Positions 9,740 to 18,998 are shown, counted from the stretch's first letter. The stretch is 24,223 nt of DNA from Chara braunii (GCA_003427395.1 BFEA01000284.1:608508-632730), one strand, 5' to 3'. Numbers and translations: made by a program. The notes: a model not told the origin generated them from the sequence alone.

Positions 9740-10788
9740 TCGAGTTTCTTCTCTAGTGTTGGGCACCGGGTTAGAGTATGGCCGACCTCGTCACAATAAT
9801 AACATCGGAAGGGGTCATCTCTCCTTTGCCAATCTCGGCTCTTATTATCTTTCTTTCAATCTCGATCGCGCTTCTTCTTTTGTCTCTCTTTTCTCCTTCG
9901 CCTAGCGTCATCGTAGTCACTACTTTCGCTCTCACTTTCACTCTCTTCCTTTTGCTTCTCCTTCTTACCTTCTTCGGCTCCAACAAGTGCTTGAGTTATT
10001 GGGCTAGGAAGGGTTAACTTTTCGAAGCTACCAAGCTTAACGAGAAGACCTAGGATCTCCTCGGCCTTCAAGTTTCCTCCCGCAGCTGCCTCAACATTTC
10101 CCTCTCTTGCACTAGTGATTGCTTTCATCTGTTCCAGAGACCATTTCTGGTTTGACACTGAAGGTAACTCACGGACCATCTCAACTACTTCATCCCACTT
10201 CAGAGGGTAATGGGCAGCGCGGCTTACCACACTCTTTCTTTCATCCTCAACAAAATTAGTTAGCAGGACATGACACTTCTGGGCCTCATCTAGGAACGGT
10301 ACTCTCCGCGCAACCCGCTCAAAATCTTCTAGAAATTGGTCGAGGGTAGCGTACTTGGAACGTCGTACATCCAACAAATTTTGCATAGTTGTTGGAATGT
10401 CATACTTCGCATACTCCTCTAACATCTTTTGTCTAACTTTCACCCATGTTGTCAGCCCTTGTGTCGTTTTCGTCACTGACACCCTCATCTTAGGCTCAAC
10501 ATAGGCTAGCAGAGCTTTCAACTTTTGTTTGTCCGACCAACCATGGCTCATACTGAAGACATCATAATCCTCCAAGAACTCCCTAACCTTGGTTTCATCA
10601 AAGCAGGGTATGTTCTCTGGAGGTACCTTGGCTCTCGGAAGATCCAACCGGACATTCATAGTATCCATCCCGGTCTTCATGGACTCTATCCTGTTCAACA
10701 TTTCTTATAGAACAGCGGTAGTGGTCACTTTTCCGTCCCCAGCGGAGGAACTAGGACCGTTCTGCCGTGCGTTCGGTCCTCTGACCAT
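9740..10788 (-). pseudogene. Gag capsid/nucleocapsid region
   Basis: Gag packages element RNA. I choose ATG 10786-10788, which opens MVRGPN and lies 25 bases after the stop of the preceding ORF; TAA at 10705-10707 interrupts it 27 codons later, so an ATG at 10699-10701 is the first that gives an open run (281 codons). The capsid part is marked by CFDETKVREFLEDYD, KLKALLAYVEPKM and LDQFLEDFERVARRVPFLDE, typical of retrotransposon gag. A Ser/Glu stretch and a basic RKERQKKKRDRD tail follow, then TGA at 9856-9858. The same frame continues into a CCHC knuckle, CYYCDEVGHTLTRC, at 9763-9804. Both stops fit C-to-T changes at CAA and CGA codons. Confidence 0.8.
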
Positions 10789-10813
10789 CTTGCCTGACTT
10801 ACTGGTTAAACTC

Positions 10814-11217
10814 CTATTTCTTCCTAAACCTTTTCTCTCTTAGGATTGCGTTTAAAATTGGTTCCCAGTTCCTGCCGTCAGTAAAGCTTTCTGTTAGACG
10901 GGGCTCGGAAAACCTATCGAACACAATCGGCATTAAGTCACTAACTACTCTTACCCCTTTTCTTCCTAACTCTCTTTTTTCTTGATTAACAGAAAAAACT
11001 TGCGATCTGTCCCTCTCTCTCTCAATGAGGGAACATAGGGCCGGATATCGTATTCACCAGTGTCAAGGAACTTCACTACAAGGATATACGTCTTCCCAGA
11101 TGCATGTTTCTCCTCTAGGGTTATGCAGCGCTCTACCTTATAGGGAAAAACTCCTCCACTGGTAAAAGGAACTAGGGTGTCCAGTCTTGCCGTGACTGTC
11201 GGACAGTAGTCAGACAT
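10814..11217 (-). pseudogene. Upstream ORF D: short copy of an unrecognised repeated protein family
   Basis: Starts at ATG 11215-11217, three bases after the stop of ORF C. Two parts of the family are present. The N-part has GGVFPYKVERC and VKFLDTGEYDIRPYV; the middle part has FDRFSEP and SFTDGRNWEPILNAILR. A frameshift near 10975, in an A run (aagaaaaaagag), separates them; without it the ORF would be about 134 codons. The stop at 10814-10816 lies 25 bases before the gag ATG. ORF A is of the same short form. I do not recognise the family and assign no function. Extra ORFs upstream of gag are known in Ogre/Tat plant elements, but I see no evidence these are related. Confidence 0.65.
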
Positions 11218-11220
11218 TGC

Positions 11221-12072
11221 CTAATTCTTAACTTCTCTTAGTATCACTCTCAACCTTCCATATTCATCATAGACTTTGTGCTCCCCCTCTACTCCATAGA
11301 CATCGGTGTCAATATAGAGTTCACCTTCGGCCTCGTCGATGCAAGACGCGACTCTCCTGATTTCTACTACCTCTGTTACTGGATCTCGAACCCTTTTACA
11401 AATCAAGGTCTCTAACAAGCATTGGTCCTCACGGCTCCAACCACGAATGAGGGCTCTCACCTTCTCGGATTCTAGTCTGGTCAGCTCCTTCTCTATTCCC
11501 TGTCTTACTAAGTTACCTCCAATCGGGTTTTCACGACCGAGTTTCTCTCTAAGAAGCCAACAAGTTTTCTGCTTTTGGTCCTGGACTTCGAACCGACGTA
11601 CAAAGGTATCAAGAAACAGCGTCTTTGGTCGCATGACTAGGTCATTCTCTCTTGCCTTACCAACCACGTTAATAGCTTCTAGAAGAGGCACCCAGTCTCT
11701 CCTGTCAGCGAAGCTATCCGTAGTTAGAAAACTAGGGAATCTTTCAAATTGCCTGACTCGTTTCCCCCAAGTCACTTTCTCATGCAAACTTCGAAGTAGT
11801 CCCCTTATCCTCGAGAGGTGAATGTACACTCTCCTCAAACACTCTAAATAGCCTTCTTCCTCTTTTATTCATTCCTGAGCATAAACCCTCACGTCAAGTT
11901 CGTCAGTCTTGAGAAATCTGACCACTGGAACATAGAATACTAAATGCCCTTCCTTACAAACATCGTGTCTCAATATCTCGAACGGACTGTCAGTCTCAGT
12001 TACTTTATCTAACCATCCTCTACCAATGGTCACAGTCGCAATTGACATAGAGTTTTCATATTTCAGTATCAT
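11221..12072 (-). pseudogene. Upstream ORF C: long copy of the repeated family
   Basis: Starts at ATG 12070-12072, overlapping the stop of ORF B by four bases (ATGA). One frame of 284 codons runs to TAG 11221-11223, interrupted only by TGA at 11869-11871. The N-part carries VVRFLKTDELDVRVYA, diverged from the RFLDTDDYD form. The middle part has KVTWGKRVRQFERFPSF and DRRDWVPLLEAI. The C-part begins FVRRFEVQDQKQ and ends in a beta-rich, acidic segment, EGELYIDTDVYGVEGEHK and GRLRVILREVK. The C-part is present here and in ORF B but absent from A and D. No membrane segment, signal peptide or known catalytic motif is visible. Confidence 0.65.
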
Positions 12073-12803
12073 TGCCTTGAGCTGATTCTAGCACCTCTAG
12101 CCAGACTGTCCGCAGGACGCTGTCTAGATAGGATGGTCTCATCTCTCGCATGTAGCATCACTCTCCTGCCATCCGAACTCTTGCAATCCAGCAGATGCCT
12201 AATCTTAGTCTGATCCGTAATTGCTCTAAAAGCAGCCGCCCGCATAAGCTCAAGGTAGTGTTTCACCATGCCAATCTCGTCATGCCTACCCAATCTAGTG
12301 TCGCATCCTCTCACGGCCCCGATGACAGTCGCTCGTTGCTCATCTAGATAGACCTCGAAGCAGAAGCTCTCTCTATCGTCAGGAGTGTAGACATCTCTTG
12401 GTATGGCTCACCACACTCGGTCCCTAAGTATCGCGTTGAGGATTGGTCCCTGGTCCTTTCCGTCGCAGAAGCTAACGGGCACAGACGGACTTGGGAATCT
12501 CTCAAACTCTCTAAGCACGACACTCCAAGTCACTTTCTTTCCTTGTTCTCTTAGCAACAGCCTTTCATCCAGGACATACTCAGCAGCAGCTATCCAACAT
12601 ACCTCATAATCGATCCCTCTCCTTGTCTCAGCAGCTACGTATGACCTCACATCATAGTCATCCGTATCAAGAAACCGAGTTACAAAGACGTACAAGATCA
12701 CTGAGTCGTGCTCACAAGGCACACACCTCTCAATGACGTACGGAAAGGGACCCCCAGCCGTGATCCTTGTCAGTGCCTCTATTGCTTTCGTTATTGCTGA
12801 CAT
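12069..12803 (-). pseudogene. Upstream ORF B: long copy of the repeated family
   Basis: Starts at ATG 12801-12803, seven bases after the end of ORF A. One frame of 245 codons is interrupted only by TGA at 12408-12410. It is the best-preserved copy and defines the family. The N-part has ALTRITAGGPFPYVIERC then VTRFLDTDDYDVRSYV; the middle part has KKVTWSVVLREFERFPSP and SFCDGKDQGPILNAI. The C-part has CFEVYLDEQRATVIGAVRG, then a helical stretch (MVKHYLELMRAAAFRAI) and a basic tail. The N- and middle parts align with ORFs A and D, and all three parts with ORF C. The function is unknown. The stop codon overlaps the next ATG. Confidence 0.7.
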
Positions 12804-12810
12804 TGACTAC

Positions 12811-13209
12811 TTACCAGGTTTGCCTCCTCAGTGCTGCACTGATAATTGGCTACCAATTTCTACCATCCCAGAATCCTTTAGGTACTGGCGGGGTAGGAAT
12901 CTTCTCATAGACTCTAGGCAATAGGCTCCAACTCGCCTCTATCCCTTGCTATCTCAATTGATCCTTCTCTACTTCGACACACCCCATTATGACATCCCAG
13001 TTGGTAAAGAAACTAGGGTCCTGATCTGCCCCTTCTATGATGTAGGGTCGAATATCATAATCATCAGTGTCGAGGAATCTAGAGACAAACATATGCACGG
13101 TCGTCGTACTTTTTACACGAGTAAAGCATTTGACAAACATATAAGGGAAGGCACCACCGCAGGTGACACGCGTTAGGGCTTCTAGGACATTATAATCTTA
13201 AGTCATCAT
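12811..13209 (-). pseudogene. Upstream ORF A: short copy of the repeated family
   Basis: The frame begins with ATG ATG at 13204-13209 and is closed by TAA at 13198-13200, TAG at 12949-12951 and TAG at 12850-12852 before its end, TAA 12811-12813. Despite these stops the frame never shifts over 132 codons. The N-part has EALTRVTCGGAFPY and VSRFLDTDDYDIRPYI, very close to ORF B; the middle part has EKIPTPPVP and GFWDGRNW, then PIISAALRRQTW. There is no C-part, so it is of the same length class as ORF D. It is the first ORF after the leader. Confidence 0.65.
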
Positions 13210-13445
13210 CTGGTTTCTGACTTATGGACTTCTCAAGCGAAGGGTCCAGAAAACAAATTCCAAACCATTGCTTGCAGATCTGAATCACTTCAGATAGACT
13301 TCTGCAAGAGGCCCCTCCTCTCGGGGCTCCTTTAGCCGAAAGTCTTTCTGACCTGAGCCAGACCTTGTACAAAATATGCTAGACTGCTGCCCAGTCACAG
13401 AATATTGTGACCAAGGTCCGCTCCCAAGAACTCAAGAATTTTGAG
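13210..13445 (-). promoter_or_regulatory. Non-coding leader of the element
   Basis: About 235 bases lie between the primer-binding site and the first ATG of ORF A. A 60-codon frame at 13190-13372 is not conserved with any other copy and probably is not coding. This is where packaging signals of the RNA would lie; none can be identified by eye. Confidence 0.5.
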
Positions 13446-13463
13446 TCCCCTGCAACGACGCCA
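13446..13463 (-). other. Primer-binding site, tRNA-Asp type
   Basis: The minus strand reads TGGCGTCGTTGCAGGGGA. The complement of the plant tRNA-Asp 3' end is TGGCGCCGTTGCCGGGGA, so 16 of 18 positions match. Athila-type plant elements use the same primer. Five bases (13464-13468 region) separate it from the LTR edge, whose minus-strand end is CACAACA. This placement fixes the element direction and the 5' LTR boundary. Confidence 0.8.
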
Positions 13464-13467
13464 TTTT

Positions 13468-13586
13468 TGTTGTGCCCCCACTGCTTCAAGGGTCTGGTTA
13501 GATGCTTTTCCCTGGACCGAGCGCAGTGGGTTGGATGACTGGCAGACTTTCACGCAGGATTTCGGTAGGTATAAAAATAAAGGTGT
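13468..13586 (-). other. U5-side end of the 5' LTR, outside the inverted repeat
   Basis: On the plus strand the LTR edge starts TGTTGTGCCCCCAC at 13468, giving the usual CA end on the minus strand. These 119 bases are not present in the right arm, which stops at 20488. No second copy of this LTR edge was found to the left of the element, so the 3' LTR is missing or beyond recognition. Confidence 0.55.
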
Positions 13587-13996
13587 ATTCAGAGGCAGTC
13601 TTTGTCACACTTAGTCATACAGCCGAGTAGTCGGGGTTATCCCTCCTGCCAGCGGCAACACGGCTTAGAGTGAGGCGTTCGGGTTTATCGCCTGCACCTG
13701 ACCCAGTATAAAGGTTAGATTCAAGGTCATCGAAGTCCCTATTGTCCAGGAGTCCTTCAAGCTGCCTTTAGTGTAACATGTATAATATAAGGAAGAAAAC
13801 AACATACATACATCATAGAGCAATTGACACTGACAGAACGAGAAGACCAGAAACCAGACTCTTCAAGAGCATGACCAGAGACACGAGACTGAAGAGTAGT
13901 ACACAATATATGCAAGGAGCAGCCATCGGAGGGTTGTAGTCACTAATAAATCATAATAATGTCATGATACATCATAGTGACTAAGAAGAGAGAACC

Positions 13997-15077
13997 TCAA
14001 TCAATGATGATAAGTGGTACCCCCTTGTGAGTAAGTGTTGCTATCTGGGACTCCATATCTGGTACTCGTTGGTCCCCCTCGTCATTGAGAACTCGTGTGG
14101 CTATCGACTTCGGAACCACATAGTTCATATCAAGAGGCGGTGCTGGATCAATCTTGCAGATATAGGCCATGCATCTCGCCATCTCCTCGTCTGCAACGCT
14201 CCTGAGATAAAGTTCCTCTGCGAGGGTGACGTTGCCCGTAACTCCAATCAATATCTCAATTTGTCCTCTCCTGTCGGCGTACACGTAAGAAACCTCGAGG
14301 AAACGATCTCCGTAAAGAGGTTTCCGAAAAGCCTGCTTAGCAACGTCACCTCCGACCAAATGACTGCAGCCATGTTCGAGATATGGGACTGGACCTTCCC
14401 CTCTTGGGGGACCAATAACCGCCTCGGCCCTAGGGTCGTCTGACATGTAGAAGTCAATCGCCCTCGAGTAGATACCGTGCAAGAAGATACGCAATCCTCC
14501 TCAATGCCGCTCTCCGCCGTCGCCGCTCACCGGTCTCCAGCGCTCCTGCTACTGTCCACAGACTCAGTCTCTGTGAGTGTCCCTGTCGAAGTAGTTGCCA
14601 AGATCAATGTCACTCACGCAGCAGGCCTCCAGGTTGGACTCATCCGTCTCAGATCTCTGTACGCATGTAGTGATCGGAACCCCGAATCTAGCTATCTCTT
14701 TCCTAATCCGGTTGTCCTTCCGCCTCTTCTCCTTGCTGCGAGACTCACCGAGGGGTTTCGGGTTACACCCATCAAAGTCGAAGAGTACACCCCCAAGTGC
14801 TAAAGGCACGCGAGGAAACACCACATGTAGTCAATTATTCCTCCAATAGCTCTCCCTGTGAAATATGCAGTCCGCAATCCTGTCATACGTGGTGTCCTTC
14901 ACCCCCTTCTCTGCCCCTTTTACCAAGTAGGTAATCACGAGTGTGTGTCTGGAAATTGGGAACTCATTGACCCTGATAACAAATCTCTGATGTCCCACAT
15001 GTCTGTAGCAGAACCTCTAAACCAGCCTACCCCACGTAGGGGCATTCTCACGATGACGGGCCAGCTTGGACAGAAGG
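13997..15077 (-). pseudogene. Fifth, diverged copy of the repeated family, left arm
   Basis: Two open parts lie in one frame. The downstream part (13997-14494, 165 codons; first ATG 14444-14446, the earlier start being TTG) is intact. It has DRFLEVSYVYADRRGQIEIL, which aligns with the C-part of ORF B (CFEVYLDEQRATVIGAV) with the same spacing to a helical segment. The upstream part has NEFPISRHTLVITYLV and WRNN-LHVVFPRVP then FDFDGCNP, resembling the N- and middle parts. Stops occur near 15023 (TAG), 14825 (TGA where the right arm has TGG) and three between the halves. The start ATG of the right arm is GTG here. The relation to ORFs A-D is by eye only. Confidence 0.5.
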
Positions 15078-15149
15078 CGCACTCTCACTAGTGCGGATGC
15101 TCCCTCCAAGACCTGGCCTGATGGAAGGCAGCAACTCAATGCAAGTGCC

Positions 15150-15410
15150 CGCCTGAGTGGGCTTGGCTGAACAAACAACCTCAAGGAATGGGGCTGCCTG
15201 AAGGGGGCCGGCTAAAACAGCAACGATCTCGAGAAATGGGCCCGCCTGATGGGGCCTGGCTGAACTACAACAATCTCAGGGAATGGGCCCGCATGAAGGG
15301 GCCCGGCTGCACAGCAACAGTAGGCCCGCCTGAAGGGGCCCGGCTGAACAGCAATAGTCTCAAGGAGTGGGCCCGCCTGAAGGGGCCCGATTGAACAGCA
15401 AGACATCTCA
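15150..15410. repeat. Minisatellite C, left arm (about 47 bp units, 6 copies)
   Basis: Units contain GGGCCCGCCTGAAGGGGCCC followed by a GGCTGAACAGCAA-like tail and a CTCAAGGAAT-like end. One unit near 15315 has lost its tail. The GGGCCC blocks make each unit partly self-complementary. The mirror copy in the right arm is at 18668-18930. Confidence 0.9.
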
Positions 15411-15624
15411 TGCACAGGGACCAGTCATAAATGCTGAACGTACTGGGGCTGGACTGTACCAAGTCGTCCGTGCAGGAACTGAACTGCAAATGCTCCCCGT
15501 GCGGGAAGGTATCATGTGCATGGGGTGGTGCTGATCAGCAAGGAAATAAATCGACGGGAGCGTGATAGCAAACCATCCCAACTGGATCATACTAGCATAG
15601 TACTCGCTCTGAGGTCATCATCTC

Positions 15625-16175
15625 ATAAGGGTGCGCACTCTAATGACAATATCCAGCCTGGGTGCGCATAGGCGCGCACTCTAATAACAGTTCCAGGCTT
15701 GGGTGCGCATGGGCGCGCACTCAAACAGCGATATCCAGCCTGGGCGCGCAGTCAAATGACGGTATCGAGCATGGGCGCACATGGGCGCGCACTCTAACAA
15801 CGATGTCAAGCGTGGGCGCGCACGGGCGCGCACTCTTACAGCAATGCCAAACTTGGGTGCGCATGTGCGCACACTCAAAAACTAATACGGGGTGCGGGCG
15901 CGCATGGGCGCATACTAAGAGAGCAATATCGAGCAGGGGCGCGCATGGGCGCGCACTCAAATAACCATATAAAGCTTAGGTGCACATAGGAGCGCACTCA
16001 AATAAAAATGCTAGGCTCGGGCGCGCGTGGGCTCGCACTCAAATGGGCGCGCGTGGGCGCACACTCAAATAGCAAACTGGGCCATGGGCGCGCATAGGCG
16101 CGCACTCAAATAATAATTCTGATCACTGGCGCGCGCTCAAACAATAGTCCTGGTTATCGGCGCGCACTCAAATTG
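15625..16175. repeat. Minisatellite B, left arm (about 40-45 bp units, roughly a dozen copies)
   Basis: Units contain GGGCGCGCATGGGCGCGCAC followed by TCAAATAACAATATC-like sequence. The CG-rich half has doubled GCGCGC motifs; many CG sites are seen as TG or CA in one arm. Open frames here are by-products of the period. The mirror copy is at 17900-18445. Confidence 0.9.
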
Positions 16176-16389
16176 CAGTACCTGGTGCAAGCAGTTGATA
16201 AAGTCAAACAGCGGGGAACTTCAACAATGCCCGAAGATCGACAAAGTTGGCGGCGGGGAGTACATTGCCCCGCGATCTCAGACTCGATAATGTCCGCTGC
16301 TGAATCATAAAAAAAAAAGTCAACTGCGGACTAGTTATGCTGATCAAAGTCCTTTGGCTTGAGTGCCTATTAGCACTCTAGTTCGCGGG
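16176..16389. other. Unique stretch between minisatellites B and A, left arm
   Basis: About 210 bases with no repeat unit or gene, containing an A run near 16310-16318. The mirror copy is at 17661-17899, where the run reads as T. It helps confirm that the inverted repeat is one continuous duplication, not just shared satellites. Confidence 0.7.
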
Positions 16390-16861
16390 TCAAAGCAAAG
16401 TTATCAGATCTAAGTGCCTGTTGGCGCACTGGTTCAAAAATCAGCCCTTAGTCGTAGTGCGCACGTGCGCACAACATCTGGCCCGAAAATCAGCCCTTGA
16501 ACATAATGCTCGCAGATACGGCCTTCAGACATGGTGCGCGCTAGTGCATGGTTCAGATAAGACCCTCAGACGTGGTGCGTACAGGCGTACAACTCAGATA
16601 TGGCCCTTCAGACACGGCGCGCACTGGCGCTAAATTCTGATGTGGCCCTCAGACATAATGCGTGCTGGCGCACAACTCAGATATGGCCCTCAGACATGGT
16701 GCGCGCTGGCGCATGGTTCAGATATGGCCCTCAGACATGGTGCGCGCTGGCGCGCAGTTCGGATATGGCCCTCAGACATAGTGCGTGCTGGCGCACAGTT
16801 CAGATATGGCCCTCAGACACGGTGCATGGCGCACAATGGCCCTCAGACATAGTGCGCACTG
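16390..16861. repeat. Minisatellite A, left arm (about 40 bp units)
   Basis: Units contain ATATGGCCCTCAGACATGGT followed by GCGCGCTGGCGCACAGTTCAG-like sequence, about ten copies, the first ones degenerate. The unit near 16820 is shortened (gcatggcgcacaatgg). The mirror copy is at 17214-17660, where the same shortened unit appears, so the rearrangement predates the duplication. Confidence 0.9.
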
Positions 16862-17213
16862 GCGCACAGCTTCAGAATCGATATAATACTCAATGTGGTT
16901 GCGCAGGCACAGTCTCAGAATCGATACAATACTCAACGTGACTGCGCAGGCACAGTCTCAAAATCGATATAATACTCAATGTGATTGCGCAGGCACAGTC
17001 ACAAAATCGGCTTAATACTCAATGTGACTGCGCTGGTACAGTCTCAAAATTGGCTTGATACTCAATGATACTCAGTGAGACTGTGCTGACGCCGCACCAA
17101 AATCAACGTAATACTCAATGAGACTGCGCGGTGCAGTCCCGAAATCGGTTTGTTTTAAGTGTGCCGTATCTGGGATTGTTATGAGCCGCGGCTTGCAGGC
17201 TGAGTGCGCAGTG
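16862..17213. repeat. Spacer of the inverted repeat with a 43-bp minisatellite (about 6 units)
   Basis: Units run CACAGTCTCAAAATCG, then a short AT-rich piece, AATACTCAATGTGACTGCGC and GG. Five units are regular; one near 17050 has an insertion that duplicates ATACTCA. From 17150 to 17213 the sequence is unique. This array is not mirrored, so it separates the arms. Its unit resembles that of 1-213. Confidence 0.85.
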
Positions 17214-17660
17214 TCGCACTATGTCTGAGGGCCATTGTGCGTCGCGCACCGTGTCTGAGGGCCATATCTGAACTATGCGCCAGCACGCACTATGTCTGAG
17301 GGCCATATCCGAACTGTGCGCCAGCGCGCACCATGTCTGAGGGCCATATCTGAACCATGCGCCAGCGCGCACCATATCTGAGGGCCATATCTGAGTTGTG
17401 CGCCAACACGCATTATGTCTGAGGGCCATATCAGAATTTAGCGCCAGTGCGCACCGTGTCTAAAGGGCCATATCTAAGTCGTACGCCTATACGCACCACG
17501 TCTGAGGGTCTTAACTGGACCATGCATCAGCGCGCACCATGTCTGAAGGCCGTATCTGCGAGCATTATGTTCGAGGGCTGATTTTCGGGCCAGATGTTGT
17601 GCGCACATGCGCACTGAGACTAAGGGCTGATTTTTGAACCAGTGCGCCAACAGGCACTTA
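17214..17660. repeat. Minisatellite A, right arm
   Basis: Mirror of 16390-16861, with CTGAGGGCCATATCTGAAC and a TGCGCCAGCGCGCACCATGT block per unit. Arm-specific changes are mostly C/T and G/A. Confidence 0.9.
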
Positions 17661-17899
17661 GATCTGATAACTTTGCTTTGACCCGCGAACTAGAGTGCTA
17701 ATAGGCACTCAAGCCAAAGGACTTTGATCAGCATAACTAGTCCGCAGTTGACTTTTTTTTTTATGATTCAGCAGCGGACATTATTGAGTCTGAGATCGCG
17801 GGGCAATGTACTCCTCGCCGCCAACTTTGTCGATCTTCGGGCATTGTTGAAGTTCCCCATTGTTTGACTTTATCAACTGCCTGCACCAGGTACTGCAAT

Positions 17900-18445
17900 T
17901 TGAGTGCGCGCCGATAACCAGGATTCTTGTTTGAGCGCGCGCCAGTGATCAGAATTATTATTTGAGTGCGCGCCTATGCGTGCCCATGGCCCAGTTTGCT
18001 ATTTGAGTGTGCGCCCACGCGCGCCCATTTGAGTGCGCGCCCACGTGCGCCCGAGCCTGGCATTTTTATTTGAGTGCGCTCCCATGTGCGCCCAAGCTTT
18101 ATATGGTTATTCGAGTGCGCGCCGATGCGCGCCCGTGCTCGATATTGCTCTCTTAGTATGTGCCCATGTGCGCCCGCACCCGGTATTAGTTTTTGAGTGT
18201 GCGCACATGCGCACCCAAGTTTGGCATTGCTGTTAGAGTGCGCGCCCGTGCACGCCCACGCTTGACATCGTTGTTAGAGTGCGCGCCCATGTGCGCCCAT
18301 GCTCGATACCGTCATTTGACTGCGCGCCCAGGCTGGATATCGCTATTTGAGTGCGCGCCCATACGCGCCCAAGCCTGGAACGGTTATTAGAGTGCGCCCC
18401 TATGCGCACCCAGGCTGGATATTGTCATTAGAGTGCGTGCCCTTA
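17900..18445. repeat. Minisatellite B, right arm
   Basis: Mirror of 15625-16175, units with TTTGAGTGCGCGCCCATG and GCGCCC blocks. Short open frames starting with Met are by-products of the repeat. Confidence 0.9.
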
Positions 18446-18667
18446 TGAGATGATGACCTCAGAGCGAGTATTATGCTAGTATGATCCAGTTGGGATGGTT
18501 TGCTATCATGCTCCCGTCGATTTATTTCCTTGCTGATCAGCACCACCCCATGCACATAATACCTTCCCACACGGGGAGCATTTGCAGTTCAGTTCCTGCA
18601 CGGACGACTTGGTACAGTCGAGCCCCAGCACGTTCAACATTTATGATTGGTCCCTGTGCATGAGATG

Positions 18668-18930
18668 TCTTGCTGTTCAATCGGGCCCCTTCAGGCGGGC
18701 CCACTCCTTGAGACTATTGTTGTTCAACCGGGCCCCTTCAGGCGGGCCTACTCCTTGAGACTATTGTTGTTCAGCCGGGCCCCTTCAGGCGGGCCCATTC
18801 CCTAAGATTGTTGTAGTTCAGCCAGGCCCCATCAGGCGGGCCCATTTCTCGAGATCGTTGCTGTTTTAGCCGGGCCCCTTCAGGCGGGCCTATTCCTTGA
18901 GGTTGTTTGTTCAGCCAAGCCCACTCAGGC
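18668..18930. repeat. Minisatellite C, right arm (6 units of about 47 bp)
   Basis: Mirror of 15150-15410. All six units keep their tails here, so the shortened unit of the left arm is a later deletion on that side. Confidence 0.9.
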
Positions 18931-18998
18931 GGGCACTTGCATTGAGTTGTTGACTTCCATCAGGCCAGGTCTTGGAGGGAGCATCCGCACTAGTGAGA

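Larger units (their letters stand above)
5277..13463 (-). mobile_element. Degenerate Ty3/gypsy-type LTR retrotransposon, internal region
   Basis: Order along the minus strand: tRNA-Asp-type primer-binding site (13446-13463), leader, four related upstream ORFs, gag with CCHC knuckle, aspartic protease, reverse transcriptase, RNase H, integrase. RT-RNase H-integrase is the Ty3/gypsy order. The region is about 8.2 kb, long because of the extra ORFs. The reverse transcriptase reads YIDD and continues with NPIKEP, then a RRFVWEH motif, resembling fungal and charophyte elements I recall rather than classical land-plant chromoviruses. At least ten nonsense codons and several frameshifts show it is defective. 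The 5' LTR edge is at 13468; a 3' LTR was not found. Confidence 0.85.
13587..16861. repeat. Left arm of a giant inverted repeat (about 3.27 kb)
   Basis: Paired positions add up to about 34075 along the whole arm: 13590 with 20485, 14001 with 20076, 16631 with 17440, 16861 with 17214. The sum drifts by only a few bases, so the arms differ by few indels. In samples I compared, most bases match, with substitutions scattered through. The arm contains a diverged family copy (13997-15077) and three minisatellites. It is also the region next to the LTR edge, so it is probably LTR sequence of the minus-strand element. Confidence 0.95.

Noticed and set aside
15150-16861. CRISPR array
   Set aside because: Repeat units of 40-47 bp show internal divergence and no unique spacers between identical repeats; the context is eukaryotic LTR-type DNA.
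16421-16941. Repetitive proteins with many Trp and Cys (70-113 codons)
   Set aside because: Open frames follow the minisatellite period and occur in several frames and on both strands; no domain or start context.
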